The notes beneath the pieces are model-generated. The model did not search any database, was not told the DNA's origin, and saw only the letters and a program-made list of their open reading frames with translations. Made by a program: the position numbers and the translations under genes. 64,000 bases of DNA, from assembly GCA_040216885.1 (NCBI GenBank), contig JAVJOG010000018.1, positions 1-64,000 on the forward strand, written 5' to 3'. Numbering within the stretch: the stretch's first letter is position 1; every line of letters starts with the position of its first letter. The stretch comes from Parvibaculum sp040216885. GTDB lineage: Bacteria; Pseudomonadota; Alphaproteobacteria; Parvibaculales; Parvibaculaceae. Below are positions 10,255-18,822 of the stretch, in pieces.

Positions 10255-10677
10255 TCAGGAGCGTCCGAGCGCAATCCTGATGAGACCGAGGCTCTTGGAA
10301 TAGAGCCCGGTCACTGCCTGATAATCCATCTGCGTCTCGGCGACCTTGATCATCTGCTCCTCGAGGACAACCGAATTGCCGCCGGGCGTCGTCTCGAAAT
10401 CGGGCCGCTTGAAGATCTGCCCGCCCGTCGCCTGTCCGGGCCGGAAGCCGGCGCCCATGACGGGGCTGCCGATATGCGAAGCCTGTGTCGCGACAGGCGC
10501 AAGTACAGGCCCGCTCCGCTTCACCATCCCGCCGAAATCGAGTTGCTTGAGATCGCGCGCCATGTAACCGGGCGTGTCCGCATTGGCAACGTTCTGCGCG
10601 AGCACCTGCTGACGCTGCGTCAGCCACTGCATGCGCTGCTTCATCATCTCGATGATCGGAAGACTGCCGATTGTCAT
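10255..10677 (-). CDS. flgB: Proximal rod protein FlgB
   Basis: FlgB is a rod protein of the basal body. I chose the ATG at 10677, giving MTIGSLPIIEMMKQRMQWL, because family members begin this way and VLAQNVANADTPGY then falls at the usual place. An in-frame ATG at 10692 and a longer frame to 10767 exist but add an arginine-rich, unconserved stretch. It is the first gene of the leftward export/rod operon and diverges from fliO. The gap between them holds two CtrA-type boxes. Confidence 0.93.
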   Translation of the reverse strand: MTIGSLPIIEMMKQRMQWLTQRQQVLAQNVANADTPGYMARDLKQLDFGGMVKRSGPVLAPVATQASHIGSPVMGAGFRPGQATGGQIFKRPDFETTPGGNSVVLEEQMIKVAETQMDYQAVTGLYSKSLGLIRIALGRS

Positions 10678-10790
10678 AGCCCGCGTGCCCATCAACCGGT
10701 CTGTCGAACGCCCTCGTTCTGGGCGCAATCGGGACCGGGTCCGAAGCCACGCATTCCTTGGCGGCAAGTCCGAGTTTTGCCCCGGAGAGT

Positions 10791-10805
10791 TAAGATCGTG
10801 CTAAC
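10791..10805. promoter_or_regulatory. Near-consensus CtrA box, flgB side
   Basis: TTAAGATCGTGCTAA matches TTAA-N7-TTAA at seven of eight fixed positions. It lies 114 bases upstream of the chosen flgB start, in the flgB/fliO divergent gap, and is the site placed best to act on flgB. Confidence 0.55.
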
Positions 10806-10870
10806 GCGGCAAAATTGTCCGGGTGCGTTCACAAACGGATAACCAGTGGACGCCTTGCAATCCCTCGCCC

Positions 10871-10885
10871 TTAACCCGGTATTAA
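10871..10885. promoter_or_regulatory. Perfect CtrA box, fliO side
   Basis: TTAACCCGGTATTAA is a perfect TTAA-N7-TTAA site, the CtrA recognition form of Caulobacter and relatives. It lies 71 bases before the fliO start, where a -35 region would be expected. With the site at 10791-10805 it suggests that both divergent early flagellar operons are CtrA-controlled. Confidence 0.75.
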
Positions 10886-10955
10886 GCCTGAGGCGGCAAA
10901 TTCTTCCCATGACAGGGCCGGCCGGGCGGCCGCCCTCAGGTGGGGTTTGCGGGCA

Positions 10956-11327
10956 ATGGAAGTCTCCGAAATTTTGCGGTTCGTCGCCGCGCTGGTTTTC
11001 ATCATCGGCCTGATCGGCCTGTGCGCCTTCGTTGCGCGCCGCATGGGCTTTGCGGCCGGCGGCATCGTGACGCCAGGCAACCAGCGGCGTCTTGCCATCG
11101 TCGAGGTGAAACCCGTCGATGCGAAACACCGTCTGATGCTGATCCGCCGCGACGGCAAGGAACATCTGATCCTGCTCGGCGGCGATCAATCGCTGCTGAT
11201 CGAGACCGGCATCGACGCGCCGGCGCCGGTGGCGCTGGCCGACACAGGCTCCGGCGCGGCGGTCCAGCCGGCGCCCGTTCTGCAATTCCAGCGTATCGTC
11301 GATTTCATCAAGGAGCGCCGCGCGTGA
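10956..11327 (+). CDS. fliO: FliO-like flagellar assembly protein
   Basis: FliO is a small membrane protein that helps assemble FliP into the export gate. The protein is about 123 residues. One membrane segment lies near the N-terminus (FVAALVFIIGLIGLCAFVARR). The small conserved domain follows: RRLAIVEVKPVDAKHRLMLIRRDGKEHLILLGG (seen as RLAIVEVKPVDAKHRLMLI and HLILLGG). The family diverges strongly, so the call rests on this pattern and on fliP directly downstream. The fliO stop (TGA) overlaps the fliP GTG start. Confidence 0.88.
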   Translation: MEVSEILRFVAALVFIIGLIGLCAFVARRMGFAAGGIVTPGNQRRLAIVEVKPVDAKHRLMLIRRDGKEHLILLGGDQSLLIETGIDAPAPVALADTGSGAAVQPAPVLQFQRIVDFIKERRA

Positions 11328-12088
11328 TCCGTTTTCCTGCAATGTCGGCGCGCGGCAGACGTCTGCTGGCCGGCCTCACGACCACACTCCTGTCGTTCGG
11401 CCTTGCCGACCCGGCCTTCGCCAACCAGATCCGCCTCGATCTCTCCGACGGCCTCGGCCTCACCGATCACGTTGTGCAGATCGTCGCACTGGTGACGATC
11501 CTGAGCCTAGCGCCCTCGATCCTGATCATGGTGACGTCCTTCGTGCGCATCATCGTGGTGCTGTCGCTGCTCAGGACCGCCATGGGCATGCAGCAATCGC
11601 CGCCGAACGCGGTTCTGGTCAGCCTCGCGCTCTTTCTGACCGCATTCGTGATGACGCCGACCTTCACCAAGGCCTATGACGCCGGCATCCTGCCCCTGAT
11701 GAACCAGGAAATGGAAATGGGCGAGGCCTTCGACAAGTCGAGCGAGCCCTTCAAGACCTTCATGCTCTCGCAGGTGCGCAAGCAGGACCTGAAACTCTTC
11801 GTCGACCTGTCGGACATCGAAGAACCCGAACAGGCAACCGACATCGGCCTTCAGGTGCTGGTTCCGGCCTTCATGATCAGCGAGTTGCGCCGGGCGTTCG
11901 AAATCGGCTTTCTGGTCTTCCTGCCCTTCATCATCATCGACATGGTGGTCGCGTCGGTGCTGATGTCGATGGGCATGATGATGCTACCGCCGATCATCAT
12001 CTCCTTGCCGTTCAAGCTGATTTTCTTCGTGCTGGTCGATGGCTGGTCGCTGATCGCGGGAAGCCTGGTCCAGAGCTTCGGCACCTGA
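11324..12088 (+). CDS. fliP: Flagellar export protein FliP
   Basis: FliP forms the core of the type III export gate. I chose GTG at 11324 because AAGGAG lies 8 bases before it and it overlaps the fliO stop. The next start, ATG at 11342, lacks such a site. The 254-residue protein has a signal peptide (to about FADPAFANQ) and the family motifs TSFVRIIVVLSLLRTAMGMQQSPPN (in part: RIIVVLSLLRTAMGMQQ) and FLPFIIIDMVVASVLMSMGM. It ends 13 bases from the stop of the converging TPR gene. Confidence 0.96.
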   Translation: MIRFPAMSARGRRLLAGLTTTLLSFGLADPAFANQIRLDLSDGLGLTDHVVQIVALVTILSLAPSILIMVTSFVRIIVVLSLLRTAMGMQQSPPNAVLVSLALFLTAFVMTPTFTKAYDAGILPLMNQEMEMGEAFDKSSEPFKTFMLSQVRKQDLKLFVDLSDIEEPEQATDIGLQVLVPAFMISELRRAFEIGFLVFLPFIIIDMVVASVLMSMGMMMLPPIIISLPFKLIFFVLVDGWSLIAGSLVQSFGT

Positions 12089-12101
12089 CGGCACCCCTGC
12101 C

Positions 12102-15100
12102 CTAGTTGATCGCCGACGGCACGTTGTCCTTCAGCGAGCTCACGAACCGCTCCATCGTGTCGATGGATGCGATGCGGCTGGCCAGTTCGCGAAACGCGAC
12201 GCCCTGCTCGACGATCGGATCGGAAACCACGGCGAAGGCGCCGGCATCCGCGCTGCGGCTCATCGCCTCGCCAAACTTGGTTCGCATCCGCGACAACCCG
12301 TCCTCGTCGCCAGCCAGCGAGTAGGCGACCGCGGCCCGCATCACCTGCAGCCGCATGCTGTCCGAAAGCGCGCCCTCGGTCTTCCAGCTATCGCCGAGCA
12401 TGCCCTCGAAGGCGCCACCTGCCTCCTCCCAGCGCCCGGCGTCCCACAACACATCCGCCCGCAGGGCAACGGAAAGTTCGTCATTCCGGTCTTCGAGCAG
12501 GTCGAGCGCGTTGTCGTATTGTTTGATCTCGGCAAGCGCGCGCACCTCGATCAGCAGCCGGCGGTCGGCCAGCGCTTCGGGCAGAAGATTCTGCTTGGTC
12601 GCCCGAAGCGCTGCCAGCGCATTTTCGGGCTTCTGGTCGAGCAGCAGGATCGTCGCAAGCCGCGCCGCAACCTGCGCCTTGGCGACGCCGCCATGCAGGC
12701 GATTGGCAACCTGATAGTCAAGAAGTTGCGCCGCCTGCAGCAGCAGATCGGCTTCCACCAGACGCTCGGCGAGATGGCGGATCATCTCGTCGCCGCGCTG
12801 ACCGATGGGTGTCAAATCCTTGAAGCCCTCAAAGAAAGCCAGCGCCTGCAACGGTGTCATGTCGCTCGCGTCCTTGCCGAGGAAGAAATCGGCAAAGAGG
12901 TCGGACATCTGCATGTTCATCCGGTGCGCGTGATCGCTGTCGGGATAGTTCGCTGTCGCGATACGCATGGTCTTCAGCGCATCGACGATACCCCCCGACT
13001 GAAGGTGAAGCGCTGCCAGCTTGCTCAACACCTCGAGTTCCAGCGAATCGCCGCGCCACGCATAGCGCAGGCTTTCGAGATCATCCTTCAATGCGTCGTT
13101 GTCGATCTTCCCGAGATTGTTGAGCAGCACCGCCTTGCCGAAACGCGCCCGCGCCGCGATCGGCGGGTATCCGTTCTCGATGGCGCGGTCGTAGCGGACA
13201 AGCGCCTCGTCGGTACGGCCGAGCCGGTCGGTGATCAGCGCGTCGACGAGCATGATTTCGGCTTGTGCCCGGCGGCCTTCCGGCGCTTCGGGAAACGCTG
13301 CTGCGTGGTGTTTCGCGCCGTCGACGTCGTTCGCCGCCAATGCGGCCTCGGCCGCGCGCGCCCGGAAAATCGTCCGCCAGTCATCGTCGAATGAATCCAT
13401 GACGGCGCCCGCCAACGCAAACTGCGCACGCGCCGCGTCCCAATGCCCGAGTTCCGCTCGCGCGAGGCCGCGCCAGACCGCCGCATGCGGAATATTGTCG
13501 AGCCCGTTGCCGCTGAGGCTGCGGATCGCATCGACATAGCGCCCGCTCATCGCTTCCGCGACGCCCTTGATCCCGCGAAAGGCGGCGTCCTTGACCAGCG
13601 CGACGTCTTCGATCGCCGCCGCATTGAGAGCCGCCAGCGCTTCCGGCGCAAGCCCGTAGCCCAGCAGGAACTTCGCATAGTCGAAGCGCGCCGTACCGAT
13701 CTCCTGCGCCGTCGCCACCGCCAGACGGTCCAGATGATACTGGCGCCGCTCGATGAAGCTTCTCCCCGGCGCTTCGCGCCAGGCGGCAAATTCCATCACC
13801 GCCGGAAGCGCCGTGGTGCTGGCCAGAATGCCGCCGGAAACGGCGTTGCCGGCATCGCCCGAAAGCATCAGCCCGTCCTGGCGCGATACCACAACGTTGT
13901 CGGGCGCCGCGGCGACGATGAGATCGTCGGCAATCGGAACGATGGCAATGCCTTGCGACGTCTGAAGCGCCTGAAACTCCACAAAGCTGTGCGGCGTCTG
14001 AACGGCCTGCGACGGGCCGCGCGCCGTCGCGACGATCAGCATGTCGCCGACCCGCCTGTCCTCGAACTTGAACACCTTGCGCGTCGTCTTGAGATCGAAC
14101 GTCACGCTGCCGCGTCCGTCCTCCCGCCAGTTTCGCGAAATCGCAATCGGCCGCCCGGTCGTCTGAAGCGTTTCGCCGGCGGAGACACGCCAGTCCGCGC
14201 CATCCTCGACGACACTGACGAGCAAACGTTCGTTCAGCGGCAGAACGAGCGCCACGCCACCGTCGAAACGGACGACTTCTGGTTCACCGAACGGCGCGGA
14301 CGCGTCAGCGTCAAAGACCAGACCGGACGTATCGATCGGCAATACCGCGTCGAAAACCATCCACAAACGATCCGCGCGCTCGAAAACCGCGGCGCCGACA
14401 GGTTCCGGCCAGGAGACGACAATATCGGCACCACCATTTCCCGCCCGAAGGCTCGCAACCGCTTCACCCACAGGCCGCGCGCCGGCGGGCATCGGCCCGA
14501 CCTCGGCTGCCGGCGCGGCATCGGCCGCGGACGCATCTTCGAGTTTTGCCGCAACCGCTTCGGTCTGGACGTCGCCAGCGACCGCAACGTCTTCTTCCGC
14601 CGGTTCCTCCTTCGCTTCGGGCCGCGCGGCTTCGGGACGAATATCTTTCGGGCCGGCGGCGACGGGCACCTCGGTGCTGTCCCGCGCATATCCCGGTTTG
14701 AGGTCGAGCACGACCGCCATGTCTTCACGGAAATCCTTGACGATGACGCCCGGCTTCAGCGTCAAAATCACCGCAAGCCGTCCCTCATGTTCGATGGCCG
14801 ACGCATGGCTGAGATAGGGCGGCGGATCGACACGCAAGGACGCAAGGTCGACCGTCGCCGTCCGGTCGAAGGTGATGGTCGCAAGTCCCTGGCGCTGCAC
14901 CAGCGAATAGAGCACCGGCTGGTTCCAGTCGAAGACGAGACGCGTGATCCCTTCCTGGCGCGCAACGCGCACGTCGAGATCGGGCAACGGCACATCCGGT
15001 TCGACGATGCCCTGCGCCTCGGCCACGGCCTTTGCTGCTTCCGCGGCCTTTTTTTCCTCGGCGGTCGCAGCGATACGCGCCTGAACCTCGGCCGGCAGCG

Positions 15101-15506
15101 GCGGCGGCGCATGGGTCCATTGCGACGGCATCAGGTCGACATAGAGCGCGTTCTCGGCCTGTTTTGCATCGCCCCAGAAATCGGCCTTGAGCGCAAAACG
15201 CAGCGCCTTGCCGTCGTCGTCCTGACGGGCTGTTGCGATATAACTCGGCATCTGGCGCGTGAACTCGTCGAGATTGACCGGAAAGGAACGGTCGAAGGCG
15301 AGCACCAGGATACCGGCGTTGATTTCGATCCGGTGTTTGGGCACGGCCCCCTGAAACGAGAAGATCATGCGGCCATAGCCGTCATTCTCGCTGAGATCGA
15401 GCCGATCGAGCGCGGCTTGCGCCCAGGCGCCGGCCGGCGCCAGCAGCAGGACAAGGGCAAACGCCAGCGCACCCGCGAGGTTGCGATGCCCCGTGCCGCC
15501 CGTCAT
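12102..15506 (-). CDS. Large secreted TPR-type protein in the flagellar cluster
   Basis: I cannot assign a function. From the ATG at 15506 the protein has 1134 residues and opens with a clear signal peptide (ALAFALVLLLAPAGAWAQA). The first half resembles AMIN-like beta segments, e.g. GYGRMIFSFQGAVPKHRIEI and ITRLVFDWNQPVLYSL, joined by an acidic, alanine-rich linker. The second half is helical with TPR-like repeats, e.g. FGKAVLLNNLGKIDNDALKDD. An in-frame GTG at 15566 would add 20 residues. A perfect CtrA box lies at 15608-15622. Placed between fliP and motE, it may be a periplasmic factor for flagellar assembly or motility, which is inference. Confidence 0.8.
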   Translation of the reverse strand: MTGGTGHRNLAGALAFALVLLLAPAGAWAQAALDRLDLSENDGYGRMIFSFQGAVPKHRIEINAGILVLAFDRSFPVNLDEFTRQMPSYIATARQDDDGKALRFALKADFWGDAKQAENALYVDLMPSQWTHAPPPLPAEVQARIAATAEEKKAAEAAKAVAEAQGIVEPDVPLPDLDVRVARQEGITRLVFDWNQPVLYSLVQRQGLATITFDRTATVDLASLRVDPPPYLSHASAIEHEGRLAVILTLKPGVIVKDFREDMAVVLDLKPGYARDSTEVPVAAGPKDIRPEAARPEAKEEPAEEDVAVAGDVQTEAVAAKLEDASAADAAPAAEVGPMPAGARPVGEAVASLRAGNGGADIVVSWPEPVGAAVFERADRLWMVFDAVLPIDTSGLVFDADASAPFGEPEVVRFDGGVALVLPLNERLLVSVVEDGADWRVSAGETLQTTGRPIAISRNWREDGRGSVTFDLKTTRKVFKFEDRRVGDMLIVATARGPSQAVQTPHSFVEFQALQTSQGIAIVPIADDLIVAAAPDNVVVSRQDGLMLSGDAGNAVSGGILASTTALPAVMEFAAWREAPGRSFIERRQYHLDRLAVATAQEIGTARFDYAKFLLGYGLAPEALAALNAAAIEDVALVKDAAFRGIKGVAEAMSGRYVDAIRSLSGNGLDNIPHAAVWRGLARAELGHWDAARAQFALAGAVMDSFDDDWRTIFRARAAEAALAANDVDGAKHHAAAFPEAPEGRRAQAEIMLVDALITDRLGRTDEALVRYDRAIENGYPPIAARARFGKAVLLNNLGKIDNDALKDDLESLRYAWRGDSLELEVLSKLAALHLQSGGIVDALKTMRIATANYPDSDHAHRMNMQMSDLFADFFLGKDASDMTPLQALAFFEGFKDLTPIGQRGDEMIRHLAERLVEADLLLQAAQLLDYQVANRLHGGVAKAQVAARLATILLLDQKPENALAALRATKQNLLPEALADRRLLIEVRALAEIKQYDNALDLLEDRNDELSVALRADVLWDAGRWEEAGGAFEGMLGDSWKTEGALSDSMRLQVMRAAVAYSLAGDEDGLSRMRTKFGEAMSRSADAGAFAVVSDPIVEQGVAFRELASRIASIDTMERFVSSLKDNVPSAIN

Positions 15507-15607
15507 ATGTCGATGGATTTCGCTCACACCCGGCGCGCGCCCCTGCAGCTTCTGCCAAAATCGCACGGCTTCCTGCCGTGCATGGACGCAGTCTACGGGC
15601 CTGTCGG

Positions 15608-15622
15608 TTAAACGGTGCTTAA
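15608..15622. promoter_or_regulatory. Perfect CtrA box upstream of the TPR gene
   Basis: TTAAACGGTGCTTAA fits TTAA-N7-TTAA exactly. It lies 102 bases upstream of the TPR gene's ATG (42 bases from the alternative GTG) and just past the motE stop. Only the TPR gene starts here, so the site marks it as a likely member of the CtrA flagellar set. Confidence 0.7.
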
Positions 15623-15643
15623 AGTGTGGCGTTTTTTCGCGGA

Positions 15644-16390
15644 TTAGCTGGCGTTTTTGTCCGCCGGCATGGCCGCTTCAGGCGCCGGCACTGCAAGCGG
15701 CGCCGGGGTCGCCGGTATGTCGATCAGGCGCCCGCCGGTTGCCAGTTCGACAGTCAGGTCCTGGGCCACCACAGGGTCCATTGCCGCCAGCACGGCCGAC
15801 ATCTTGCGCGGCTGCATCCGCTCGACGACATCGAGCAGCACGCCCATGTCGAGCCGTTCGAAAATTTTCGCGGCATCCTTGGGCTTCATGCCCTCATACA
15901 TCGCAACCAGCGACGCCATTTTTTCTTCTTGCGCCGCGTCTATTTCGGCAATCTGGCTGTTGATCTTCCGGTCGATCTCCTTGAGCTCGGCGATCCGCTC
16001 CTCGACGCGCTTTTCGGCGGCCGCCAGAACCCGCTCGCGCATATCGAGCGCCTCGGCCCGTTTGTTGAGCTCCGCACGCCGCGCCGCGAGGCTTTCAAGC
16101 ACCGACATCTCCGCCTTGCTGAGCCGCGGGTCGCCCGGCGCCGCGAAGTCTTCGGGCCGCACCGCCTCGTCGGCGGCCGCTGTTTCTCCGCCGTTCCCGG
16201 CCGCCGCCTTTTCGGCGCTGGCAGTCTCGGCATTGGCGGTCTCGGCCTCGGGGGCTTCGGCCCGTGCAACCGTTATCGCCGCGAAGGACTGCGTACCGGC
16301 GCCACCTGTCGCCAGGTCGGCCAGCTTCAGGCCCAGCAGCATTGAAGCGCAGAGGATGACGATCGGCAGCAGTCGGAGACGGTCCAGCAT
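15644..16390 (-). CDS. motE: MotE-type motility protein
   Basis: MotE is a periplasmic chaperone for the motor protein MotC in rhizobia. The 248 residues show an N-terminal membrane segment (LRLLPIVILCASMLLGLKLA), an alanine- and glutamate-rich stretch, and a coiled coil near residues 80-150. The MgtE-N-like motif follows: GMKPKDAAKIFERLDMGVLL and RMQPRKMSAVLAAMDP. It ends with a short proline- and alanine-rich tail. It is the last gene of the fliL-fliM-DUF6468-motE unit, 13 bases after its neighbour. The name follows family resemblance. Confidence 0.85.
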   Translation of the reverse strand: MLDRLRLLPIVILCASMLLGLKLADLATGGAGTQSFAAITVARAEAPEAETANAETASAEKAAAGNGGETAAADEAVRPEDFAAPGDPRLSKAEMSVLESLAARRAELNKRAEALDMRERVLAAAEKRVEERIAELKEIDRKINSQIAEIDAAQEEKMASLVAMYEGMKPKDAAKIFERLDMGVLLDVVERMQPRKMSAVLAAMDPVVAQDLTVELATGGRLIDIPATPAPLAVPAPEAAMPADKNAS

Positions 16391-16403
16391 GATTCCGGTT
16401 GCC

Positions 16404-16853
16404 TCACCGCGCCCGCTTCAGCGCATCGAGCAGCGGATGCGTTGCGCGGGATGAATTGTTGGTGTCGCGGGATACGCCTGCCTGTGTCTGGCGCGGACCC
16501 GCGGCGGGTCGCACGAGCGGCGGTTTATCGCTCCTTTCGAGCCGGTCCGCGATACGGTCTCCAGCCTCCAGCATTAGCGCCAGCTCGTCGGCGAGCCCCC
16601 GCGCGCGCCGGACGCGCGCGCCGAGATCTTCGCCGGTAGCGGCGCTCGCCGTTTTCAGATTGTCGATGGCGGCTGCCGCCTGCGCCGTCGCTGTGTTGAG
16701 ATCGCGAATGAGGTCGCGCAACCCGTCCTGGCCTGACCGCATCGCCCGCAGGCGGCGATCCAGCATCGCGCAATAGGCGATGGTTGCGATCAGGAACAGA
16801 CAGACGATGCCCTCAAGAAGAACGCCGAACGGTACAGCCTGAAAAACGGTCAT
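16404..16853 (-). CDS. DUF6468-like membrane protein
   Basis: The 149-residue protein starts MTVFQAVPFGVLLEGIVCLF, with one membrane helix, then a soluble helical part (RSGQDGLRDLIRDLNTATAQ) and an R/P-rich tail. It resembles the DUF6468 family found with alphaproteobacterial fliL and fliM. The start codon overlaps the fliM stop (ATGA at 16850-16853), which fixes it and implies translational coupling. The role is unknown; an accessory role at the motor is likely from context only. Confidence 0.8.
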   Translation of the reverse strand: MTVFQAVPFGVLLEGIVCLFLIATIAYCAMLDRRLRAMRSGQDGLRDLIRDLNTATAQAAAAIDNLKTASAATGEDLGARVRRARGLADELALMLEAGDRIADRLERSDKPPLVRPAAGPRQTQAGVSRDTNNSSRATHPLLDALKRAR

Positions 16854-17944
16854 TTGAACGCTCCCGTAATTCTGGTTTCGACAGCTTTCTTTTCCGGCTC
16901 CACAAGCGCGGCTCGCTTGTGTTTGCGGATAGCCTGTTCGATGCGCACCGCGACATGATTTCCGACGCGTCCCATCCGGCCGGTCGCGACATGCACCCCG
17001 CCGCAACGCATATCGATCGCGCCATCGGGCGCATTGTTGAACATCAGCGTCTGGCCGACCTCGAAATCCATGACATCGCGCAGCGTGAGTTGCTGCTGGT
17101 CGAGAACCGCTTCGACCGGAACGCGCGTCGACCAGAGCTCGGTCGCGAGATGTCCTTCCCAGATCGTGTCGCGGCCGAATTTCTCGCCCATGAACATCTG
17201 CAACAGCAGTTCGCGGATCGGCTCCAGCGTTGCATAGGGCAACATCAGCTCGATGCGTCCGCCGCGATCTTCCATGTCGACGCGCAGCTTGACGAGAATG
17301 GCCGCATTCGCCGGACGCGCGATCGCCGCGAAACGCGGATTGGTTTCCATGCGATCGAGTTCGAGCGTCACCGGCGACAGCGGCTCGAACGCGGCCTGCA
17401 CATCCTGCAGCACGACTTCGATCATGCGCTGCACGAGATTGAGTTCGATGGTGGTGTAGGGCCGGCCCTCGATGCGCATTGCCGCCGTGCCGCGCCGCCC
17501 GCCGAGCAACACGTCGACGATCGAATAGATGAGGTTCGAGTCGACCGTGAACATGCCGTAATTGTCCCACTGCTTCGCGCGGAAAATCGCAAGAATGGCG
17601 GGCAGCGGAATCGAATTGAGGTAATCGCCGAAACGGATCGACGACACGTTGTCGAGCGACACTTCGACGTTATCGGATGTGAAATTCCGGAGCGACACGG
17701 TCATCAACCGGACGAGCCTGTCGAACACGATCTCGAGCATCGGCAACCGCTCGTAAGACACGAGCGCCGAGTTGACGATGGCATCGATGCCGTGCCGGTC
17801 CTGCACCTGCCCGTCTTCGACCTCGAAGCCGAGCAGGCTGTCGATTTCGTCCTGGTTGAGCACGCGCTCCGGTGCTTTCGCCGCGGCCTGAGTGGCGGCG
17901 GCGAGCACGCCGGCGTCGTTGTCCTTGACGTCTGTGGTGGCCAT
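16850..17944 (-). CDS. fliM: Flagellar motor switch protein FliM
   Basis: FliM is the C-ring subunit that binds phospho-CheY and sets rotation direction. The protein has 364 residues from the ATG at 17944. The N-terminal CheY-binding motif is VLNQDEIDSLLGFE. The middle domain contains YERLPMLEIVFDRLVRL and GGRRGTAAM. The C-terminal SpoA domain has LRDVMDFEVGQTLMFNN. The minus strand carries GGGGAC upstream of the start. A longer in-frame reading to 18022 overlaps the end of fliL and adds an arginine/serine-rich stretch, so I rejected it. Confidence 0.96.
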   Translation of the reverse strand: MATTDVKDNDAGVLAAATQAAAKAPERVLNQDEIDSLLGFEVEDGQVQDRHGIDAIVNSALVSYERLPMLEIVFDRLVRLMTVSLRNFTSDNVEVSLDNVSSIRFGDYLNSIPLPAILAIFRAKQWDNYGMFTVDSNLIYSIVDVLLGGRRGTAAMRIEGRPYTTIELNLVQRMIEVVLQDVQAAFEPLSPVTLELDRMETNPRFAAIARPANAAILVKLRVDMEDRGGRIELMLPYATLEPIRELLLQMFMGEKFGRDTIWEGHLATELWSTRVPVEAVLDQQQLTLRDVMDFEVGQTLMFNNAPDGAIDMRCGGVHVATGRMGRVGNHVAVRIEQAIRKHKRAALVEPEKKAVETRITGAFK

Positions 17945-17963
17945 AAAACGGTCCCCGAACCCT

Positions 17964-18470
17964 TTACTGAACGATGATTTCCCGAAACAGAATGTCCGTG
18001 ACGAGCGGCTTCTGGGTCGCAAGCGTCAGGCGGCGCATCAGCTCTTCCTTCAGGCTGAGCATGCCTTGCGAACCTTCGAGGTCTTCCGGCCGCAGATCGC
18101 GCAGAAATGTCTGGAAACCATCGAGTACGCGCGGCATCTCGAGTTCGAGACGCTTGACGGCTTCGGCATCCGTCACCTGCAGCGACACGCGCATCTTGAG
18201 GTAATGCGCGGGCGGCGGACCGCTGAGGTTCACCAGAAAGTCCGGCAGGTCGTAGAACACCGGGTCGGCGACCACCTCCTCGACGGGCGTTTCTTCCCCG
18301 CCACCGCCGAAAATGCCGGACATGTAGAGGCCCGCGCCGGCACCGATCAGAACCAGCGCCGGCAGCGCGACATAGAGAACGAGCACCTTGCCCGCGATCC
18401 GGCGTCGTGCCGGCGTTTCGGAGGCTTCCTCGTCTTCTTCTTCGGCAACTTCGGCGTCGACTGCAGCCAT
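17964..18470 (-). CDS. fliL: Basal-body-associated protein FliL
   Basis: FliL is a single-pass inner-membrane protein around the stator and MS ring. The 168-residue protein begins MAAVDAEVAEEEDEE (acidic cytoplasmic tail) and has a helix at KVLVLYVALPALVLIGAGAGL. The periplasmic domain contains YDLPDFLVNLSGPPPAHYLKMRVSLQV (in part: FLVNLSGPPPAHYLKMRVS) and the C-terminal KPLVTDILFREIIVQ. It heads the leftward fliL-fliM unit and lies 19 bases upstream of fliM. Confidence 0.94.
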   Translation of the reverse strand: MAAVDAEVAEEEDEEASETPARRRIAGKVLVLYVALPALVLIGAGAGLYMSGIFGGGGEETPVEEVVADPVFYDLPDFLVNLSGPPPAHYLKMRVSLQVTDAEAVKRLELEMPRVLDGFQTFLRDLRPEDLEGSQGMLSLKEELMRRLTLATQKPLVTDILFREIIVQ

Positions 18471-18715
18471 CGTGAAATATCCCACCTCGTGGACGTCGCG
18501 ATGCCTTCGCCCGCGCCGTCCTTTGCCCTTTGTTCGTCGCGTCGCAGCTTCTTTGCGACACAAGGGCGATGCTCTCGCACTTTGGTTAATGAAGCGTTGT
18601 GTCCACGGCTGTCCGAAGCCCTCTCAAGCGAAAACGGCCGGAGCACCGCCAAACCGGCAGAAACTGCCCGGTATTCCCTGCCGCCGGATGGCGATCCGCC
18701 ACGGGCGAAAGACAT

Positions 18716-18728
18716 TATCCATTTGATT
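18716..18728 (-). promoter_or_regulatory. IHF-like site before the flgF promoter
   Basis: The minus strand reads AATCAAATGGATA, matching WATCAANNNNTTR at eight of nine fixed positions. It ends 18 bases upstream of the sigma-54 promoter, where IHF would bend DNA to bring an enhancer-bound activator to the polymerase. Confidence 0.5.
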
Positions 18729-18745
18729 TTATTGACATTTTTATC

Positions 18746-18761
18746 TGGCACAGGCCCTGCA
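18746..18761 (+). promoter_or_regulatory. Sigma-54 promoter of the flgF operon
   Basis: TGGCACAGGCCCTGCA has GG and GC exactly 10 bases apart and matches the -24/-12 consensus closely. Transcription should start near 18773, about 50 bases before the flgF ATG, and continue through flgG, flgA and flgH to the terminator at 22177. Confidence 0.85.
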
Positions 18762-18822
18762 CATCGCTTGGCGGGCCGCCCGTATCCGTGCCCGCCAATT
18801 GAACCGGACGACCGACGCCGCC

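Larger units (their letters stand above)
18471..18822. other. Divergent fliL / flgF promoter gap
   Basis: This 352-base gap holds the start regions of two operons. On the right it carries an IHF-type site (18716-18728) and a sigma-54 promoter (18746-18761) facing flgF. On the left there is a single TTAA half-site (18586-18589) and a GTCGCA/TGCGAC hairpin (18541-18559) before fliL. I see no gene in it. Confidence 0.7.

Noticed and set aside
13443..15611. 722-codon open frame opposite the TPR gene
   Set aside because: The translation is R/H/D-rich and low in hydrophobic structure. The minus-strand protein has a signal peptide and TPR pattern.
18586..18589. CtrA box upstream of fliL
   Set aside because: Only one TTAA half-site is present; the second half at the N7 position is absent.
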